Counted from the stretch's first letter, positions 29,181 through 41,659 are shown. The stretch: DNA of 64,000 nt from Synechococcus sp. BIOS-U3-1 (GCF_014279975.1 NZ_CP047936.1:186001-250000), one strand, 5' to 3'. Notes: generated by a model from the letters alone, not told the origin. A program made the numbers and translations.

Positions 29181-31400
29181 ATGTCTGATTTTGTTGTCCT
29201 CGCAACTGCCGACTGGGACCACCCCCTTTGGACCAACAAACAGCATGTGGCCGTTGCTCTGGCTGATCTGGGGCATCGTGTCCTCTATGTCGATTCGCTT
29301 GGAGTCCGTGGACCACGTGTAGATCGTTCCGATATGGGAAGGATTTTGCGGCGGCTCCGACGTGGTCTTCGGCTGCCCAGGAAGGTGCGCTCTGGGGTCT
29401 GGGTTGTTTCACCCTTGGTGCTTCCAGGACAGTCTCGCGGCCTCCAGGGTCGATTCAATCGTTGGAGCCTGAACTTCAGCCTGTTTTTGGCTGATTGCGT
29501 TTTGGACCTTCGTCGACCTCTGTTGTGGACCTTCAACCCTCAGACACTTGCTTATTTAGGGCTGAAAAGATTTCACGCATTTCAGGCCGCGGTTTACTTC
29601 TGCGTTGACCGAATCCAGGCTCAACCAGGCATGCCCGTACAGCAACTGGAAGATGCGGAACGGGATCTCTGCGCGCAGGCCAGTGCACTCTTCACAACCT
29701 CGCCCAAGTTGTTGGCAGCTCTTGGGCCGCTGAATGCCGGCAGCCATGGGTTCGGCAATGTTGCAGATGCGGACCATTTCGGACAAGCGCTGACCCCTCC
29801 GATCCAACGGCCTGATGACTGGCCTCAAACCAGTGGTCCGGTGTTGGTCTTTATTGGTGCAATCGATTCCTACAAGCTTGATCTGTCCATGCTTGAGGTG
29901 TTGATGGAAAGAACGCCGTACTGGACTTACCTCTTGATTGGTCCAGTCGGTGAAGCCGATCCGAGCACGGACGTCAGCAGTTGGCGTCGATTTGAAAATG
30001 TCCATTTGCTCGGAACGAGGGATTACAGCGCCCTGCCCGCCTATCTGGCCTACGCCGATGTTGCTTTGCTGCCTCTTCAGCTCAATGAGTACACGCGGCA
30101 TATGTACCCAATGAAATTTTTTGAGTACTTAGCGGCCGGTCGCCCCGTGGTTGCCACTGCGATTCCCTCTCTTCAAGATCAGTCGGATGTGGCACTGCTC
30201 TGCCCTCCCGACGCTGTGTCGTTTGAAGCAGCGATTCGTTGTGCTTTGGCAGGAGAAGGCCCCACTCTTGAACAGCGTCTGCGGCGTGCAGGTCTGCAGA
30301 CCTACCGCACGCGAACCGAGGCGATGCTCGATTGTTTGGATCGTCACGGTCTGATGCCTGATTTGCCTCTCGCACCTCAGGCTCCTCCACTTCACCGAGT
30401 GCGTGTTCAGTTCAGCCGTCGAAAGCTTTCTGCCCAGTTTTGTTTGTTAGGGCTGCGTCTGTTGGAGCTCTTGGGCTGTTCTGAGATGAGCCAGCACATC
30501 CTGGGCTCCTTGCTGGCGCATCAGCCCACCAATATCACCCTTTTGAGTGCACTAGCCAGGAAGCGCCTCGCGGTTGGAGATCACAGCGGTGGATCTGCAT
30601 TGATTGAAAGGATCTGGCATGAGGACGGTGTTGTTGATGTCCTTCATCAGTTGTTGTTCCATCGTCACTCTCGCCCTGGTGGTCGCCATGACCAGCTGCA
30701 CATGTTTGAGGCACTGGCCTCGAGCACTGCTCTTCCTCTTCATTACGCCGGCTATTGCACGGTGGTCAGCACCTATCTGGCGATGGAATCCAATGATTCA
30801 GAGGCGTTAAGCCGTGGTGTTGATGCTCTTGGGAACATCCTGGTCACCTTGCAGGCAGATCCTGATCTATACAGATGTTTGAAGCAAAATCATGAGAACA
30901 GGGTTGAGCTGCTGATGTCGGCTCAACTCGCCCGTCTACGGGCTTTGATAGCTCTCCAGGACACGCAAGCGCTCCACTTGGCTGCGATCGAAGTGCTGGC
31001 AATGACGTGTCGTTATGACCCTTTCGCGATCGACTGCACCACTGTTGCGCGCAGCATGTGCACAATCATGCGCAGTCTCACGGTCGCGGCAGTCATGGCC
31101 TGGCATGCGGAGGATGCCTCCTGTTTTGATCATGTGGTCAATGAGATGGAGCGTCTCAGCAAGGCCTTCCATGCTGAGCGTTTTGATCATGTTTTGAATG
31201 AATCTCAGGCAAGCCATCGCCAGTTTGCTGACGCGGTGGTGGCGATGCTCCAGTCCCGCTGCTGGTCTTCAGAAGACGTGGAGGTACGTCCAGAGTTGGA
31301 ATGGTTGGTGGCTCCTCTGGACTTCGTTGATGTTCTGGATTACCGCTATGAGCGGTCCGACCGAGCCAGGAGCTTTCTTCAGTCGCTTAGGCACTTGTAA
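29181..31400 (+). CDS. Glycosyltransferase (GT4-like) with long C-terminal helical extension
   Basis: A 739-residue protein. Residues about 1-400 form a GT-B transferase: N-terminal DWDHPLWTNKQHVAVALADLGH, then the donor-side segment MYPMKFFEYLAAGRPVVAT. This pattern resembles TuaH-like and related cell-wall transferases. Residues about 410-739 lack a recognisable catalytic motif and look like helical, TPR-like repeats (LLALAHQPTN-type turns and many Leu/Ala helices), possibly for protein contacts. It starts 8 bases after the ABC exporter and its TAA overlaps the next ATG (TAATG). Function is inferred from the family; the sugar is unknown. Confidence 0.8.
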   Translation: MSDFVVLATADWDHPLWTNKQHVAVALADLGHRVLYVDSLGVRGPRVDRSDMGRILRRLRRGLRLPRKVRSGVWVVSPLVLPGQSRGLQGRFNRWSLNFSLFLADCVLDLRRPLLWTFNPQTLAYLGLKRFHAFQAAVYFCVDRIQAQPGMPVQQLEDAERDLCAQASALFTTSPKLLAALGPLNAGSHGFGNVADADHFGQALTPPIQRPDDWPQTSGPVLVFIGAIDSYKLDLSMLEVLMERTPYWTYLLIGPVGEADPSTDVSSWRRFENVHLLGTRDYSALPAYLAYADVALLPLQLNEYTRHMYPMKFFEYLAAGRPVVATAIPSLQDQSDVALLCPPDAVSFEAAIRCALAGEGPTLEQRLRRAGLQTYRTRTEAMLDCLDRHGLMPDLPLAPQAPPLHRVRVQFSRRKLSAQFCLLGLRLLELLGCSEMSQHILGSLLAHQPTNITLLSALARKRLAVGDHSGGSALIERIWHEDGVVDVLHQLLFHRHSRPGGRHDQLHMFEALASSTALPLHYAGYCTVVSTYLAMESNDSEALSRGVDALGNILVTLQADPDLYRCLKQNHENRVELLMSAQLARLRALIALQDTQALHLAAIEVLAMTCRYDPFAIDCTTVARSMCTIMRSLTVAAVMAWHAEDASCFDHVVNEMERLSKAFHAERFDHVLNESQASHRQFADAVVAMLQSRCWSSEDVEVRPELEWLVAPLDFVDVLDYRYERSDRARSFLQSLRHL

Positions 31401-32548
31401 TGCTTGAGGTCCGGGTTGCTTTCACCATTGATTCCCTGAAGCTCGGAGGTGCTGAACGAGTTCTTTTGCAGTGGGCAAGCTGGTGTCGCCAGGAGGGTTG
31501 GCAGGTGCTGATCGTTACTCGACAGGCACCTCAGTCGGATGCTTACCCCTTGCCTGAGGGCATTGAACGCGTGGTGGAGCCGCCCCTGCCTCGACAGCTC
31601 AGCTGGTTGGGTTGGTTTGCCTTTCCTTTTCGCGTGCTTGCGTTGCGTCAGTTGCTGCGTCTCCACCGCATTGATCTGGCGGTGGGAGTCACCACACTCC
31701 CAGCGGTGAAGCTGCTGCTCGCCACCGTTGGCCTTTCAACTCGAACCGTGGTGTCTGAGCGCAACTACCCACCGGCAAAGCCCATCTCTTTGCCTTGGCG
31801 TTGGCTACGTCGCCTGACCTATCCATTAGCTGATCTTCATCTGATACAGACCAGGGAAACAGGGCTCTGGCTCCGCGAGAACTGTGCTGTTCATAGGCAG
31901 CAGCTTTTACCGAATTCCGTGACCTGGCCGCTGCCCGATCGCGAGCCCGTACTCGAGCCCTCTGAATTCATTGCACCAAGGCAGCCTCTGATTCTGGCTG
32001 CTGGCACCAAGGCACATCAGAAGGGTTTCGATCGCCTCATGCCGGTGTTTGCTGAGTTGGGTCGATGCGATCCTGATCTGCACTTAGCGCTGCTTGGACT
32101 GGCGCCGGGGCAATACCACGGATTTGATCAGCAGAGATGGTTGCGCCAGTTGCTCGGCCAGGACTCCGATCTGCAGGAACGCTTGCTGATGCCAGGTGTG
32201 AGCGGGAGCATGGCGCGTTGGTACACCAGGGCCACTGTGTTTGTGTTGCCTTCGCGGTATGAAGGCTTCCCGAACGTGTTGCTGGAGGCCATGGCTGCCG
32301 GATGTGCCTGCATTGCCAGCGACTGTCTGACTGGTCCGGCAGATTTGATCCTTCACGGAGAGAATGGCTTGCTGTTGTCTTCACAGGCGACATCCGATGA
32401 CTGGGGTGCGGCCATCGCTGGCTTGCTGGCAGATCCCGGTCAATGCCTTCGCTTGGGTGAGAGGGCTGCGCGGGTGAGGGAGCGTTATGACGCCGCATGT
32501 CTGCGCAATGAGTTTCTAGAAGCTCTGCTCCGGTTGCGCCATGGATGA
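31400..32548 (+). CDS. Glycosyltransferase family 4
   Basis: A 382-residue GT-B enzyme. The start LKLGGAERVLLQWASW is the classical glycine-rich acceptor-side loop of GT4, and LPSRYEGFPNVLLEAMAAG with its spaced Glu residues is the donor site. It probably acts in the cytoplasm on a lipid-linked oligosaccharide. It overlaps the previous gene by one base and the next by eight, so the genes are translationally coupled. No signal peptide or membrane helix is seen. Substrate unknown. Confidence 0.9.
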   Translation: MLEVRVAFTIDSLKLGGAERVLLQWASWCRQEGWQVLIVTRQAPQSDAYPLPEGIERVVEPPLPRQLSWLGWFAFPFRVLALRQLLRLHRIDLAVGVTTLPAVKLLLATVGLSTRTVVSERNYPPAKPISLPWRWLRRLTYPLADLHLIQTRETGLWLRENCAVHRQQLLPNSVTWPLPDREPVLEPSEFIAPRQPLILAAGTKAHQKGFDRLMPVFAELGRCDPDLHLALLGLAPGQYHGFDQQRWLRQLLGQDSDLQERLLMPGVSGSMARWYTRATVFVLPSRYEGFPNVLLEAMAAGCACIASDCLTGPADLILHGENGLLLSSQATSDDWGAAIAGLLADPGQCLRLGERAARVRERYDAACLRNEFLEALLRLRHG

Positions 32549-33821
32549 TCTTTGGGTTGTGCTCCCTCATCTCGGTGCCGGCGGTGCGCAGAAGGTTGGA
32601 CTCCTCGCCGCAGAGCACTTTTCGGCTCAGGGTTATCGCGTGAAAGTAGTCACCCTCATTCATGGTCATCCCGTGCGGCATGCCATTCCTCATGGTGTGA
32701 TCCATCAGGAACTCGGCCCTGAATCCAACTCGCATCCCCTGTTGCGTGATGGTTGGAATCGCTCTTGGATGGCCCGGGCAAGACGTTTTGGTGTTGCTCA
32801 GTTCCTTAAAGCGCATCGCTTACTGATCAGAGCTCAACTCCTGCTCCTGAGTCCCTGGTTTGAGTCGAGAATTCGACCTGGCAGTGATGGTCTCGCCTCC
32901 ACGTTGTTCTCTCGAAGGGCCAGCAGTTTGGGCGCAGAGCGATTGTGCAGTTTGAAAGTGCTGATCGAAGAGGAGCGTCCTCAACGTTTGCTGTCGATGC
33001 TCACTAGGACCAATATTTTGTGCTGCTTGGCAGCTTGGGATCTTCCGATTCACTTGGTTGTGTCGGAGCGTAATGACCCTGCACTGCAGCGCCTGGATCG
33101 AGTCTGGTCACTGCTCCGGCGGCTTTGTTATCGCCGAGCTGATGTCGTTACAGCCAACACTGATGGTGTGATTCAAGCTCTCAAATTGATGGGGCAATGG
33201 CAGCGCCTGGAGCTGCTGCCTAACCCAGTGCCCACCAGTCTTGAAGTGTCGGAGCAGCAGCTGACATCAGACCGGCGCCAGCAAGAGATTCTTGCTCTTG
33301 CGCGATTACAGCCTCAAAAAGGCCTTGATCTGTTATTGCGTGCCTTTGCCTTGATAGTTCCCTCCAGTCGCAATGGCTGGAGGCTGACGCTGGTTGGTGA
33401 GGGGCCTGAAGGCACTGCACTGAAAAGGCTCAGCGCTGAACTTGGGCTTGATGACGTGGTGTCTTTTGAAGGATTTCGTACTGATACCCAAACCTTTTTT
33501 CGTAGGGCCAGCATCTTTGCTCTGCCATCAAGGTTTGAGGGGATGCCGAATGCCCTTTTGGAAGCCATGGCCTTTGGTTTGCCATCTGTGGTGAGCGATG
33601 CATCCCCGGGCCCTCTCGAGATGGTGCGTGATGGTGTGGAGGGATTTGTTGTGCCGTCTGAGAATGTCGAAGCCCTAGCCCGCGCTTTGGAGCGGTTCAT
33701 CCTGGATCAGGGTTTGCGCGAGCGCTGTGGTGCCGAAGCACGATCCACTTTGGCAGCGATGGATTGGAGCGTGCTTGAGCCATGTTGGCGCTCCGTTTTG
33801 GCGTTGCCGAAAGAGGGATGA
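32541..33821 (+). CDS. Glycosyltransferase family 4
   Basis: A 426-residue GT-B enzyme, related to the preceding gene. It begins VVLPHLGAGGAQKVGLLAAEH and carries LPSRFEGMPNALLEAMAFG as the donor-binding EX7E segment. The middle has an insertion of about 60 residues relative to its neighbour (Arg/Leu-rich, around residues 75-140). It overlaps the preceding gene by eight bases and the following by four (ATGA). Similarity between the two neighbours suggests tandem duplication followed by divergence; the sugars transferred are unknown. Confidence 0.9.
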   Translation: MDDLWVVLPHLGAGGAQKVGLLAAEHFSAQGYRVKVVTLIHGHPVRHAIPHGVIHQELGPESNSHPLLRDGWNRSWMARARRFGVAQFLKAHRLLIRAQLLLLSPWFESRIRPGSDGLASTLFSRRASSLGAERLCSLKVLIEEERPQRLLSMLTRTNILCCLAAWDLPIHLVVSERNDPALQRLDRVWSLLRRLCYRRADVVTANTDGVIQALKLMGQWQRLELLPNPVPTSLEVSEQQLTSDRRQQEILALARLQPQKGLDLLLRAFALIVPSSRNGWRLTLVGEGPEGTALKRLSAELGLDDVVSFEGFRTDTQTFFRRASIFALPSRFEGMPNALLEAMAFGLPSVVSDASPGPLEMVRDGVEGFVVPSENVEALARALERFILDQGLRERCGAEARSTLAAMDWSVLEPCWRSVLALPKEG

Positions 33822-34960
33822 GCAGATCGAAGAGGCCCACTTTGCTTGTGTTTGCTCCAACCCGTCGGGCGACGAGTGAGACCTTCATTCGTGCCAATCT
33901 CGCAGGATTGCCCATGCGCTGCATCGCCTATTTCGGCGATGAGTGGTCTCTCCTCAGGCCTTGGCAGTCGCTATACGCCACTGCGATTGTTATGAGCAAG
34001 CTGTTGACGCAACTCGGGATGGTTCGTGCTGCTTCTTGGCCCGCAGCACTCGTTGCCTGGTTACTGATCCGTCGAGATCGCCCGGATGCAGTGCAGGCTG
34101 AATTTGGTTTTGAGGCGGTGCGTGTGATGGAAGCTTGTGCCTGGAGCGATGTTCCGATGCTGGTGCATTTTCGAGGATCGGATGCATCCTCTCGTCGTCG
34201 TTTGGATGTTCTGAAGGAGAGATATTGCCGCTTGATGTCGATTGCTGACGGCGTAATTGTGAAATCGCGACCGATGGCTGACACCTTGATGGCACTAGGG
34301 GCTCAAGCGGAGCGCATTTTGATCAGTCCTTCAGGAGCGAACACCGATCTGTTCCATGGCAGTGCTCCGGCGGCCGCTCCCCCGGTGCTGTTGGCTGTTG
34401 GGAGGTTTGTGGCCAAAAAAGGTCCTCTACACACCATTCGTTCCTTCTCCCAGCTTTGCGGGGAGCTGGGCGAGCGGGAACCGACGTTGGCCCTATGGAT
34501 GGTGGGTGATGGTCCGCTGCTGAAGCCGGCGCAAGCTTTGGTGATTGCCCTGGGTCTGCAGGATCGTGTGCATTTCTTCGGCGTTCAACCTCAGGCGACA
34601 GTGGCTGAATTGATGCGTGAGGTACGAGCTTTCGTCCAGCACTCGCTGGTGGCTCCAGATGGTGACAGTGAAGGCAACCCTGTGGCCGTGATGGAGGCGC
34701 AGCTCAGTGGGTTGCCCGTGGTTGCCACCCGTCATGCGGGCATTCCCGATGTGGTTCTTGAGGGAGAGAGCGGCTATCTGGTGGATGAGGGGGATGAAGC
34801 AGCTATGGCTCAAGCAATGGCCAAACTTATTCTGAACCCAGAATTAGCGGCAACGCTTGGAGATTGTGGGCGCCGTCGAATTGAGGAGAGATTCACCATT
34901 AGTCATCATCTCAACCAAATCTCTGAGCTCATCCATCAAGTCATCACGCGCAATCGCTAG
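33818..34960 (+). CDS. Glycosyltransferase family 4
   Basis: A 380-residue GT-B enzyme. SETFIRANLAGLP near the N-terminus and QAEFGFEAVRVMEA with HFRGSDASS match the subgroup that includes colanic-acid transferase WcaL-type proteins. The donor site reads EGNPVAVMEAQLSGLPVVAT. ATG at 33818 overlaps the previous stop by four bases (ATGA), which is preferred over an upstream start at 33782 that would extend back into the preceding gene. It is the last gene of the run; a 7-base-pair hairpin follows two bases after the stop. Confidence 0.9.
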   Translation: MSRSKRPTLLVFAPTRRATSETFIRANLAGLPMRCIAYFGDEWSLLRPWQSLYATAIVMSKLLTQLGMVRAASWPAALVAWLLIRRDRPDAVQAEFGFEAVRVMEACAWSDVPMLVHFRGSDASSRRRLDVLKERYCRLMSIADGVIVKSRPMADTLMALGAQAERILISPSGANTDLFHGSAPAAAPPVLLAVGRFVAKKGPLHTIRSFSQLCGELGEREPTLALWMVGDGPLLKPAQALVIALGLQDRVHFFGVQPQATVAELMREVRAFVQHSLVAPDGDSEGNPVAVMEAQLSGLPVVATRHAGIPDVVLEGESGYLVDEGDEAAMAQAMAKLILNPELAATLGDCGRRRIEERFTISHHLNQISELIHQVITRNR

Positions 34961-34962
34961 TG

Positions 34963-34980
34963 TCAATCATCATTGATTGA
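34963..34980. terminator. Weak hairpin after the glycosyltransferase run
   Basis: TCAATCA-TCAT-TGATTGA is a perfect 7-base-pair inverted repeat directly after the stop codon at 34960, between convergent genes. The stem is AT-rich and lacks a clear T-run on either side, so it may be a processing hairpin or a poor terminator. Confidence 0.35.
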
Positions 34981-35015
34981 ATCGATTCGTTGAGGTGGAA
35001 AGCTTTGTTGGTGTT

Positions 35016-37726
<2,711 letters not shown>

Positions 37727-37757
37727 TTAGGTCTCATCCCTGGCCCCGCCGTAACCT

Positions 37758-38063
37758 ATGCCCAAGCGATGGAAATCATTGGTGGCGCTGTGTCCAGTTC
37801 TGCTCTTGATTGGCAACGACCCGCAACACCAGACTATTACCAACGTCTTCAATGTTTTGATCAAAAGTTGTGCTCAGCAAAGTTCTCCCCTAACAGCGAT
37901 CACCTCAATGGATGCTCCGCAGCTGAAGACCCCGAAACGACTCGGGCCGCTGATTTTGATCAAGGTGGGTCACACAATCGCCACCTACATTGTTGAAAAC
38001 AGCTGTTCACAAACCGATTCAGATGAGCAGCAGAAGCAGGTAGGGCGAATGACTTTCCTATAG
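37758..38063 (+). CDS. Small secreted or membrane-anchored hypothetical protein
   Basis: A 101-residue protein with a signal-like N-terminus (basic KRWK, then LVALCPVLLLIG). The Cys in the hydrophobic stretch does not form a proper lipobox. The mature part is polar and ends with NSCSQTDSDEQQKQ. It starts with ATG 55 bases from the divergent kdsA and stops 7 bases before the CCA-adding enzyme start, so it is probably co-transcribed with that gene. Not recognised; a short but plausible gene. Confidence 0.5.
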   Translation: MPKRWKSLVALCPVLLLIGNDPQHQTITNVFNVLIKSCAQQSSPLTAITSMDAPQLKTPKRLGPLILIKVGHTIATYIVENSCSQTDSDEQQKQVGRMTFL

Positions 38064-38070
38064 ACAGACC

Positions 38071-39312
38071 ATGACACGCGTTTCTGCGTCAGCTCTCCCG
38101 GGTATCCCCCCTGATCTCATTCCTTCTCTGGTGGCGCAGGTGAAAGGAAAGGCTCGTCTTGCTCTTGTCGGCGGCGCGGTGCGTGATGCCCTGCTCCATG
38201 ACATGCATCAGGCTCCTGGCCAAACGCTGCCTGATCTCGATCTTGTCTACGAGGGGTCTTGTTCCCAGCTTGCTTCTGGTCTTCAGGAGACTCTTGGTCT
38301 GGTTCGTGTAACTGATCTGCGTCTGCATGATCAGTTCGGTACCGCTGAACTGGTTCTGGATGGTGTTCTGCTGGATCTAGCAGCTGCTCGCACTGAGATC
38401 TATCCCGCTCCAGGACAAAACCCCCTGGTGCATAACAGTTTTTTAGAAAAGGATCTGGCTCGTCGGGATTTCACGGTGAATGCCATGGCGCTGGTGTTGG
38501 AGGCTGATGGCAATCAGATTCTGTTGGATCTTTTTGATGGGCAGCAGCATCTGGCCATGCGTCAGCTCGCTTTCTTGCATGAAAGAAGCGTTGAGGATGA
38601 TCCGACTCGCGTGTTGAGGGCGGCCCGTTACTGCGCTCGTCTTGGTTTCAGCCCTGCTCCCACAGCATTGCTCCAAATGCATTCCACGATCGGCTTGTGG
38701 CCTTGGGCTTGGCGTTTGGGTGATCCCGTTGATTCTGTGCCTCCTGCACTCGGAACCCGGTTGCGGATGGAGCTGGAGTTGTTGCTGGATCGTGAACCAT
38801 GGGCAGAAGCCTTGGGCTTGCTGCGGTCCTGGTCCGTGATGCCTCTGTTAGATCCCTGCTTGCAGAGCGATCCCAGGCTGATCCGTCGTCTGCATCAGGC
38901 CTCGAGATTGGGCCTTCCCGCTCTGGCCGCTTTAGTGGCAGCCGCTTCAGATCCTCGCGAGCTCGCTTTGAGACTGCAGATCCCAGGCCAGCAGCAGCGC
39001 TGGCTTGAAGCGTTGCTTGAGTTGCGTCGTTGGATTGTGCTGGATGTGTTGCCACAGCCTTGGGGCAGCTGGGGGACCTTGGAGTGGACAAGGCGCCTGG
39101 AACAGGATCGGTGGCCTGCTGAGGTGGTGGCCTTGGCCGTCGTCGACAACCTGCCTTGCTGGCGTCCGTTGTTGCGTTGGTGGGGGCGCTGGCGTCATGT
39201 TGGGGCAACTGAAAGCGCGAGGGAACTGATCGCTCAGGGCATCTCTCCCGGCCCCCAACTTGGCGAGGCTTTACGTCTTTCGCGTGATCAGGCGTTGATG
39301 GGCATCAGGTGA
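38071..39312 (+). CDS. cca: CCA tRNA nucleotidyltransferase
   Basis: A 413-residue class II nucleotidyltransferase (poly(A) polymerase family). GGAVRD at 34-39, the catalytic DLD at 55-57, the RRDFTVNAMAL block and DDPTRVLRAARYCARLGF of the neck domain are present. It adds or repairs the 3' CCA of tRNAs; the tRNA-Arg in this window lacks an encoded CCA, consistent with need for it. In some cyanobacteria the CC- and A-adding activities are split between enzymes, which cannot be settled here. It begins 7 bases after the small secreted protein gene. Confidence 0.9.
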   Translation: MTRVSASALPGIPPDLIPSLVAQVKGKARLALVGGAVRDALLHDMHQAPGQTLPDLDLVYEGSCSQLASGLQETLGLVRVTDLRLHDQFGTAELVLDGVLLDLAAARTEIYPAPGQNPLVHNSFLEKDLARRDFTVNAMALVLEADGNQILLDLFDGQQHLAMRQLAFLHERSVEDDPTRVLRAARYCARLGFSPAPTALLQMHSTIGLWPWAWRLGDPVDSVPPALGTRLRMELELLLDREPWAEALGLLRSWSVMPLLDPCLQSDPRLIRRLHQASRLGLPALAALVAAASDPRELALRLQIPGQQQRWLEALLELRRWIVLDVLPQPWGSWGTLEWTRRLEQDRWPAEVVALAVVDNLPCWRPLLRWWGRWRHVGATESARELIAQGISPGPQLGEALRLSRDQALMGIR

Positions 39313-39359
39313 GACGTCCTGTTTGTCCAATACTTGCGCGGCTGTGATCGGTTCTTTGC

Positions 39360-39923
39360 TCAGACGTTCTGATCCCGCCAACCGTGGCGTTGCAGTGCTG
39401 CCCAGTAACCTCGCGCCTGCAAAATTCGCTCCGCCAGTTCGCGCACGGCTCCATGCCCCCCGCGTTGGCACAGCACAGCATCAGCTTGGTGGCGCATGGG
39501 TTGGCAGCCATCAAAGGGTGTGAGCAGTAGACCAACGTGATTGCGTACTGCAAGGTCGTTGAGGTCATCACCCACAAAGCAGGTCTGTTCAAGAGTCACC
39601 TGCAGTTGCCGTTGGAGTGCCACGAGTGCCTGGGGTTTGTCGTGGACTCCCACGAGGCAGTGTTGGATGCCCAGTTGTTGTGCACGTCGTTCAGTGGCCC
39701 CGCCTTGTCCGCCGCTTAGAAATGCCAGTGAAATTCCAATTTGTTGAAGCAGGCGTAGGCCCAGCCCATCGCGCACATCAAACCGCTTCTGAAGCTCCCC
39801 ATCCTGATTTAGCCACAGGCCTCCATCCGTCAGTACGCCATCAACGTCAAGCACCAAGAGTTGAATGTCAATCAGCTTCTTATGGTGTCGGTGCCAGTGC
39901 CATTCGCGAAGCAGACTTCGCAT
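39360..39923 (-). CDS. kdsC: KdsC-like HAD phosphatase (Kdo-8-phosphate phosphatase)
   Basis: A 187-residue HAD-superfamily phosphatase. The nucleophile motif DVDGVLTDGG (Asp26, Asp28) is specific to the KdsC/YrbI group; the motif II Ser is in AFLSGG, and motif IV is FVGDDLNDLAV. The domain is short, without a cap, as in tetrameric KdsC. It removes phosphate from Kdo-8-phosphate. The presence of kdsA 1.7 kb away makes Kdo the likely product rather than a sialic-acid relative. The first 20 residues are basic and His-rich (HWHRHHKK). It converges with cca. Confidence 0.88.
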   Translation of the reverse strand: MRSLLREWHWHRHHKKLIDIQLLVLDVDGVLTDGGLWLNQDGELQKRFDVRDGLGLRLLQQIGISLAFLSGGQGGATERRAQQLGIQHCLVGVHDKPQALVALQRQLQVTLEQTCFVGDDLNDLAVRNHVGLLLTPFDGCQPMRHQADAVLCQRGGHGAVRELAERILQARGYWAALQRHGWRDQNV

Positions 39924-40471
39924 CGTGATGTCCTCCTTTCAAGTCAGCTTGGTTTGGACTGGCTAACGAAAACGCAACAGGCTTTCCAGTTTGATGGAGG
40001 GACCGAGCAGAAGCATTCTGAGATGGTCTTGTATGGGAGTGTTCTTTAGTCCTGATGGTGTCATCAAGTGTTGGGCGTCATTGGGGGATGTGAATAGGCA
40101 TTCAGGAGTGATTGAGTTCAGTATAAAAACCCAGTCGATTGTGTTTTGAGCTGAAGTCTAGGGCTACACCATTGCCGCGTTATTGATCAATTGACGTTTG
40201 GCTTTCAATAACACCTGTTGTGTTGTAGAGGCTTGATGGTGTTGATCGATAACTATTTTTTTCTGACAAGCTTTTTGCCATTTGATGCGTTGCCGAGGCA
40301 GACATGGCTTTGTGACGGTTCTAAGCTATTTCCGCATGATTGTGATCATGGCTATTTTGCTGTGTGGGGATGTTGTTGCAGGGGCATTTTGCTTGCAAAA
40401 TGTTTGAAACAATTGTTGAATAGTTGCCATTTGCCTGTATATTTGCTTTCAAAGCTGTTCGGTTGGTCAGC
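39924..40471. other. Intergenic region, promoter space for divergent genes
   Basis: A 548-base AT-rich gap between the kdsC-like gene (minus) and a glycosyltransferase gene (plus). A Cys-rich frame at 40218-40475 exists but has no protein-like pattern. I see no RNA gene or repeat. A TATAAA-containing stretch near 40121 is a possible -10 element. Confidence 0.4.
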
Positions 40472-41659
40472 GTGACGTTTGCCTATCTCTTCGCTCGCTT
40501 TCCATCGCTGACGCAAACATTTTGTTTCCGAGAAGTTGAGGAGATGTCAAGGCAGATGGGAGCAATGCCTATCTGGTCGTTGCGCTATCCGGATGACTTC
40601 TCTGAGGATTGTCCTGTTGAACTTGCCGCTAGAACGCGTTATCTACCGGATCGTGATCAGTTGAAGCAGATGTTCTGTTCAACGCGAGCTATGCTTGGTG
40701 ATTTTCCTTTATCCGTCATTTGGCAGGTGAAGCGTTGGGGTGAAAAAAAGGGCAAGTATCGGCTTTACGAAGCTGCCTGGTTGGGTCGCGAATTGAAGGA
40801 GCAAGGTATTACGCATGTCCATACCCATTTTGCAGGGATCGGAGCACGAACGGCTTGGTGGATGAGCAAGTTTTATGGGATTTCTTATAGCTTCACTGGC
40901 CATGCAAACGATATGTTCTGCAGCAATGATGATCCTTTGCTTCTTCAGGATCTCGTCGATCAATCCTCATTTGTTGTCACCGTTTCAGATTTTTCGCGTG
41001 AGTGGCTTTTGATCCAGTGTCCTGATTCTTCCGCGAAAATTCATAGAATTTATAATGGTATGGAGTCTCGATGCTTGCCTGCAAGTGGGGCCAAAACTTT
41101 ACCCCCTAAAATTGTTTCTGTAGGTCGACTGATTACGAAGAAAGGTTTTCAATACCTTGTCGAAGCTTGTGCATTGCTGCGAGATAGTGGATTAGATTTT
41201 CATTGTGAAATCATTGGCAATGGTCCACTCGAGGATGACTTAAGGTACCAGATTCAGCAGTTGAGATTAGATGACTGTGTCGAACTGGCTGGGGCTTTGC
41301 CTTGGCAAGAAGTCAATTCCAGGCTCAATGCATCTTCCGTGTTTGTCCTTCCTTGTGTGAGTGATGATGGTGGTGGAATGGATAATCTGCCAACCGTTAT
41401 TCTTGAGGCGATGAATGCTGCTTTGCCTGTTGTTTCGACGCGATTGGCAGCCGTTCCTGAAATGGTAGATGAGGGGATTACAGGCTTTCTTGTTGATGAA
41501 TGTGATGCCTCGGCACTTGCTGATGCTGTGGGGCATATTCTTAAGATGCCGGATTGTGGCCAAGCAATTGGACGGGCTGGTAAGGACTATGCTGAAAAAA
41601 AGTTTTCTGTTGTACAGACTGTTTCAAGTCTGATGTCTTTAATAAAGCAATCCCTTTAG
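40472..41659 (+). CDS. Glycosyltransferase family 4 (WcaL/EpsF-like)
   Basis: A 395-residue GT-B transferase. FARFPSLTQTF near the start, HTHFAGIGARTAWWMSK and SFTGHANDMF are typical of the colanic-acid WcaL subgroup, and VGRLITKKGFQYLVEA with DNLPTVILEAMNAALPVVST is the donor-binding half. The start is taken as GTG 40472 (MTFAYLFARF); a TTG at 40424 would add 16 residues of unlike sequence. It is monocistronic and faces the ligase-like gene that converges on it, with 47 bases between stops. AT-richer than the housekeeping genes nearby. Confidence 0.87.
   Translation: MTFAYLFARFPSLTQTFCFREVEEMSRQMGAMPIWSLRYPDDFSEDCPVELAARTRYLPDRDQLKQMFCSTRAMLGDFPLSVIWQVKRWGEKKGKYRLYEAAWLGRELKEQGITHVHTHFAGIGARTAWWMSKFYGISYSFTGHANDMFCSNDDPLLLQDLVDQSSFVVTVSDFSREWLLIQCPDSSAKIHRIYNGMESRCLPASGAKTLPPKIVSVGRLITKKGFQYLVEACALLRDSGLDFHCEIIGNGPLEDDLRYQIQQLRLDDCVELAGALPWQEVNSRLNASSVFVLPCVSDDGGGMDNLPTVILEAMNAALPVVSTRLAAVPEMVDEGITGFLVDECDASALADAVGHILKMPDCGQAIGRAGKDYAEKKFSVVQTVSSLMSLIKQSL

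Noticed and set aside
40218-40475. 85-codon Cys-rich plus-strand frame in the gap before the WcaL-like gene
   Set aside because: Composition is not protein-like, and it overlaps the region expected to hold promoters.
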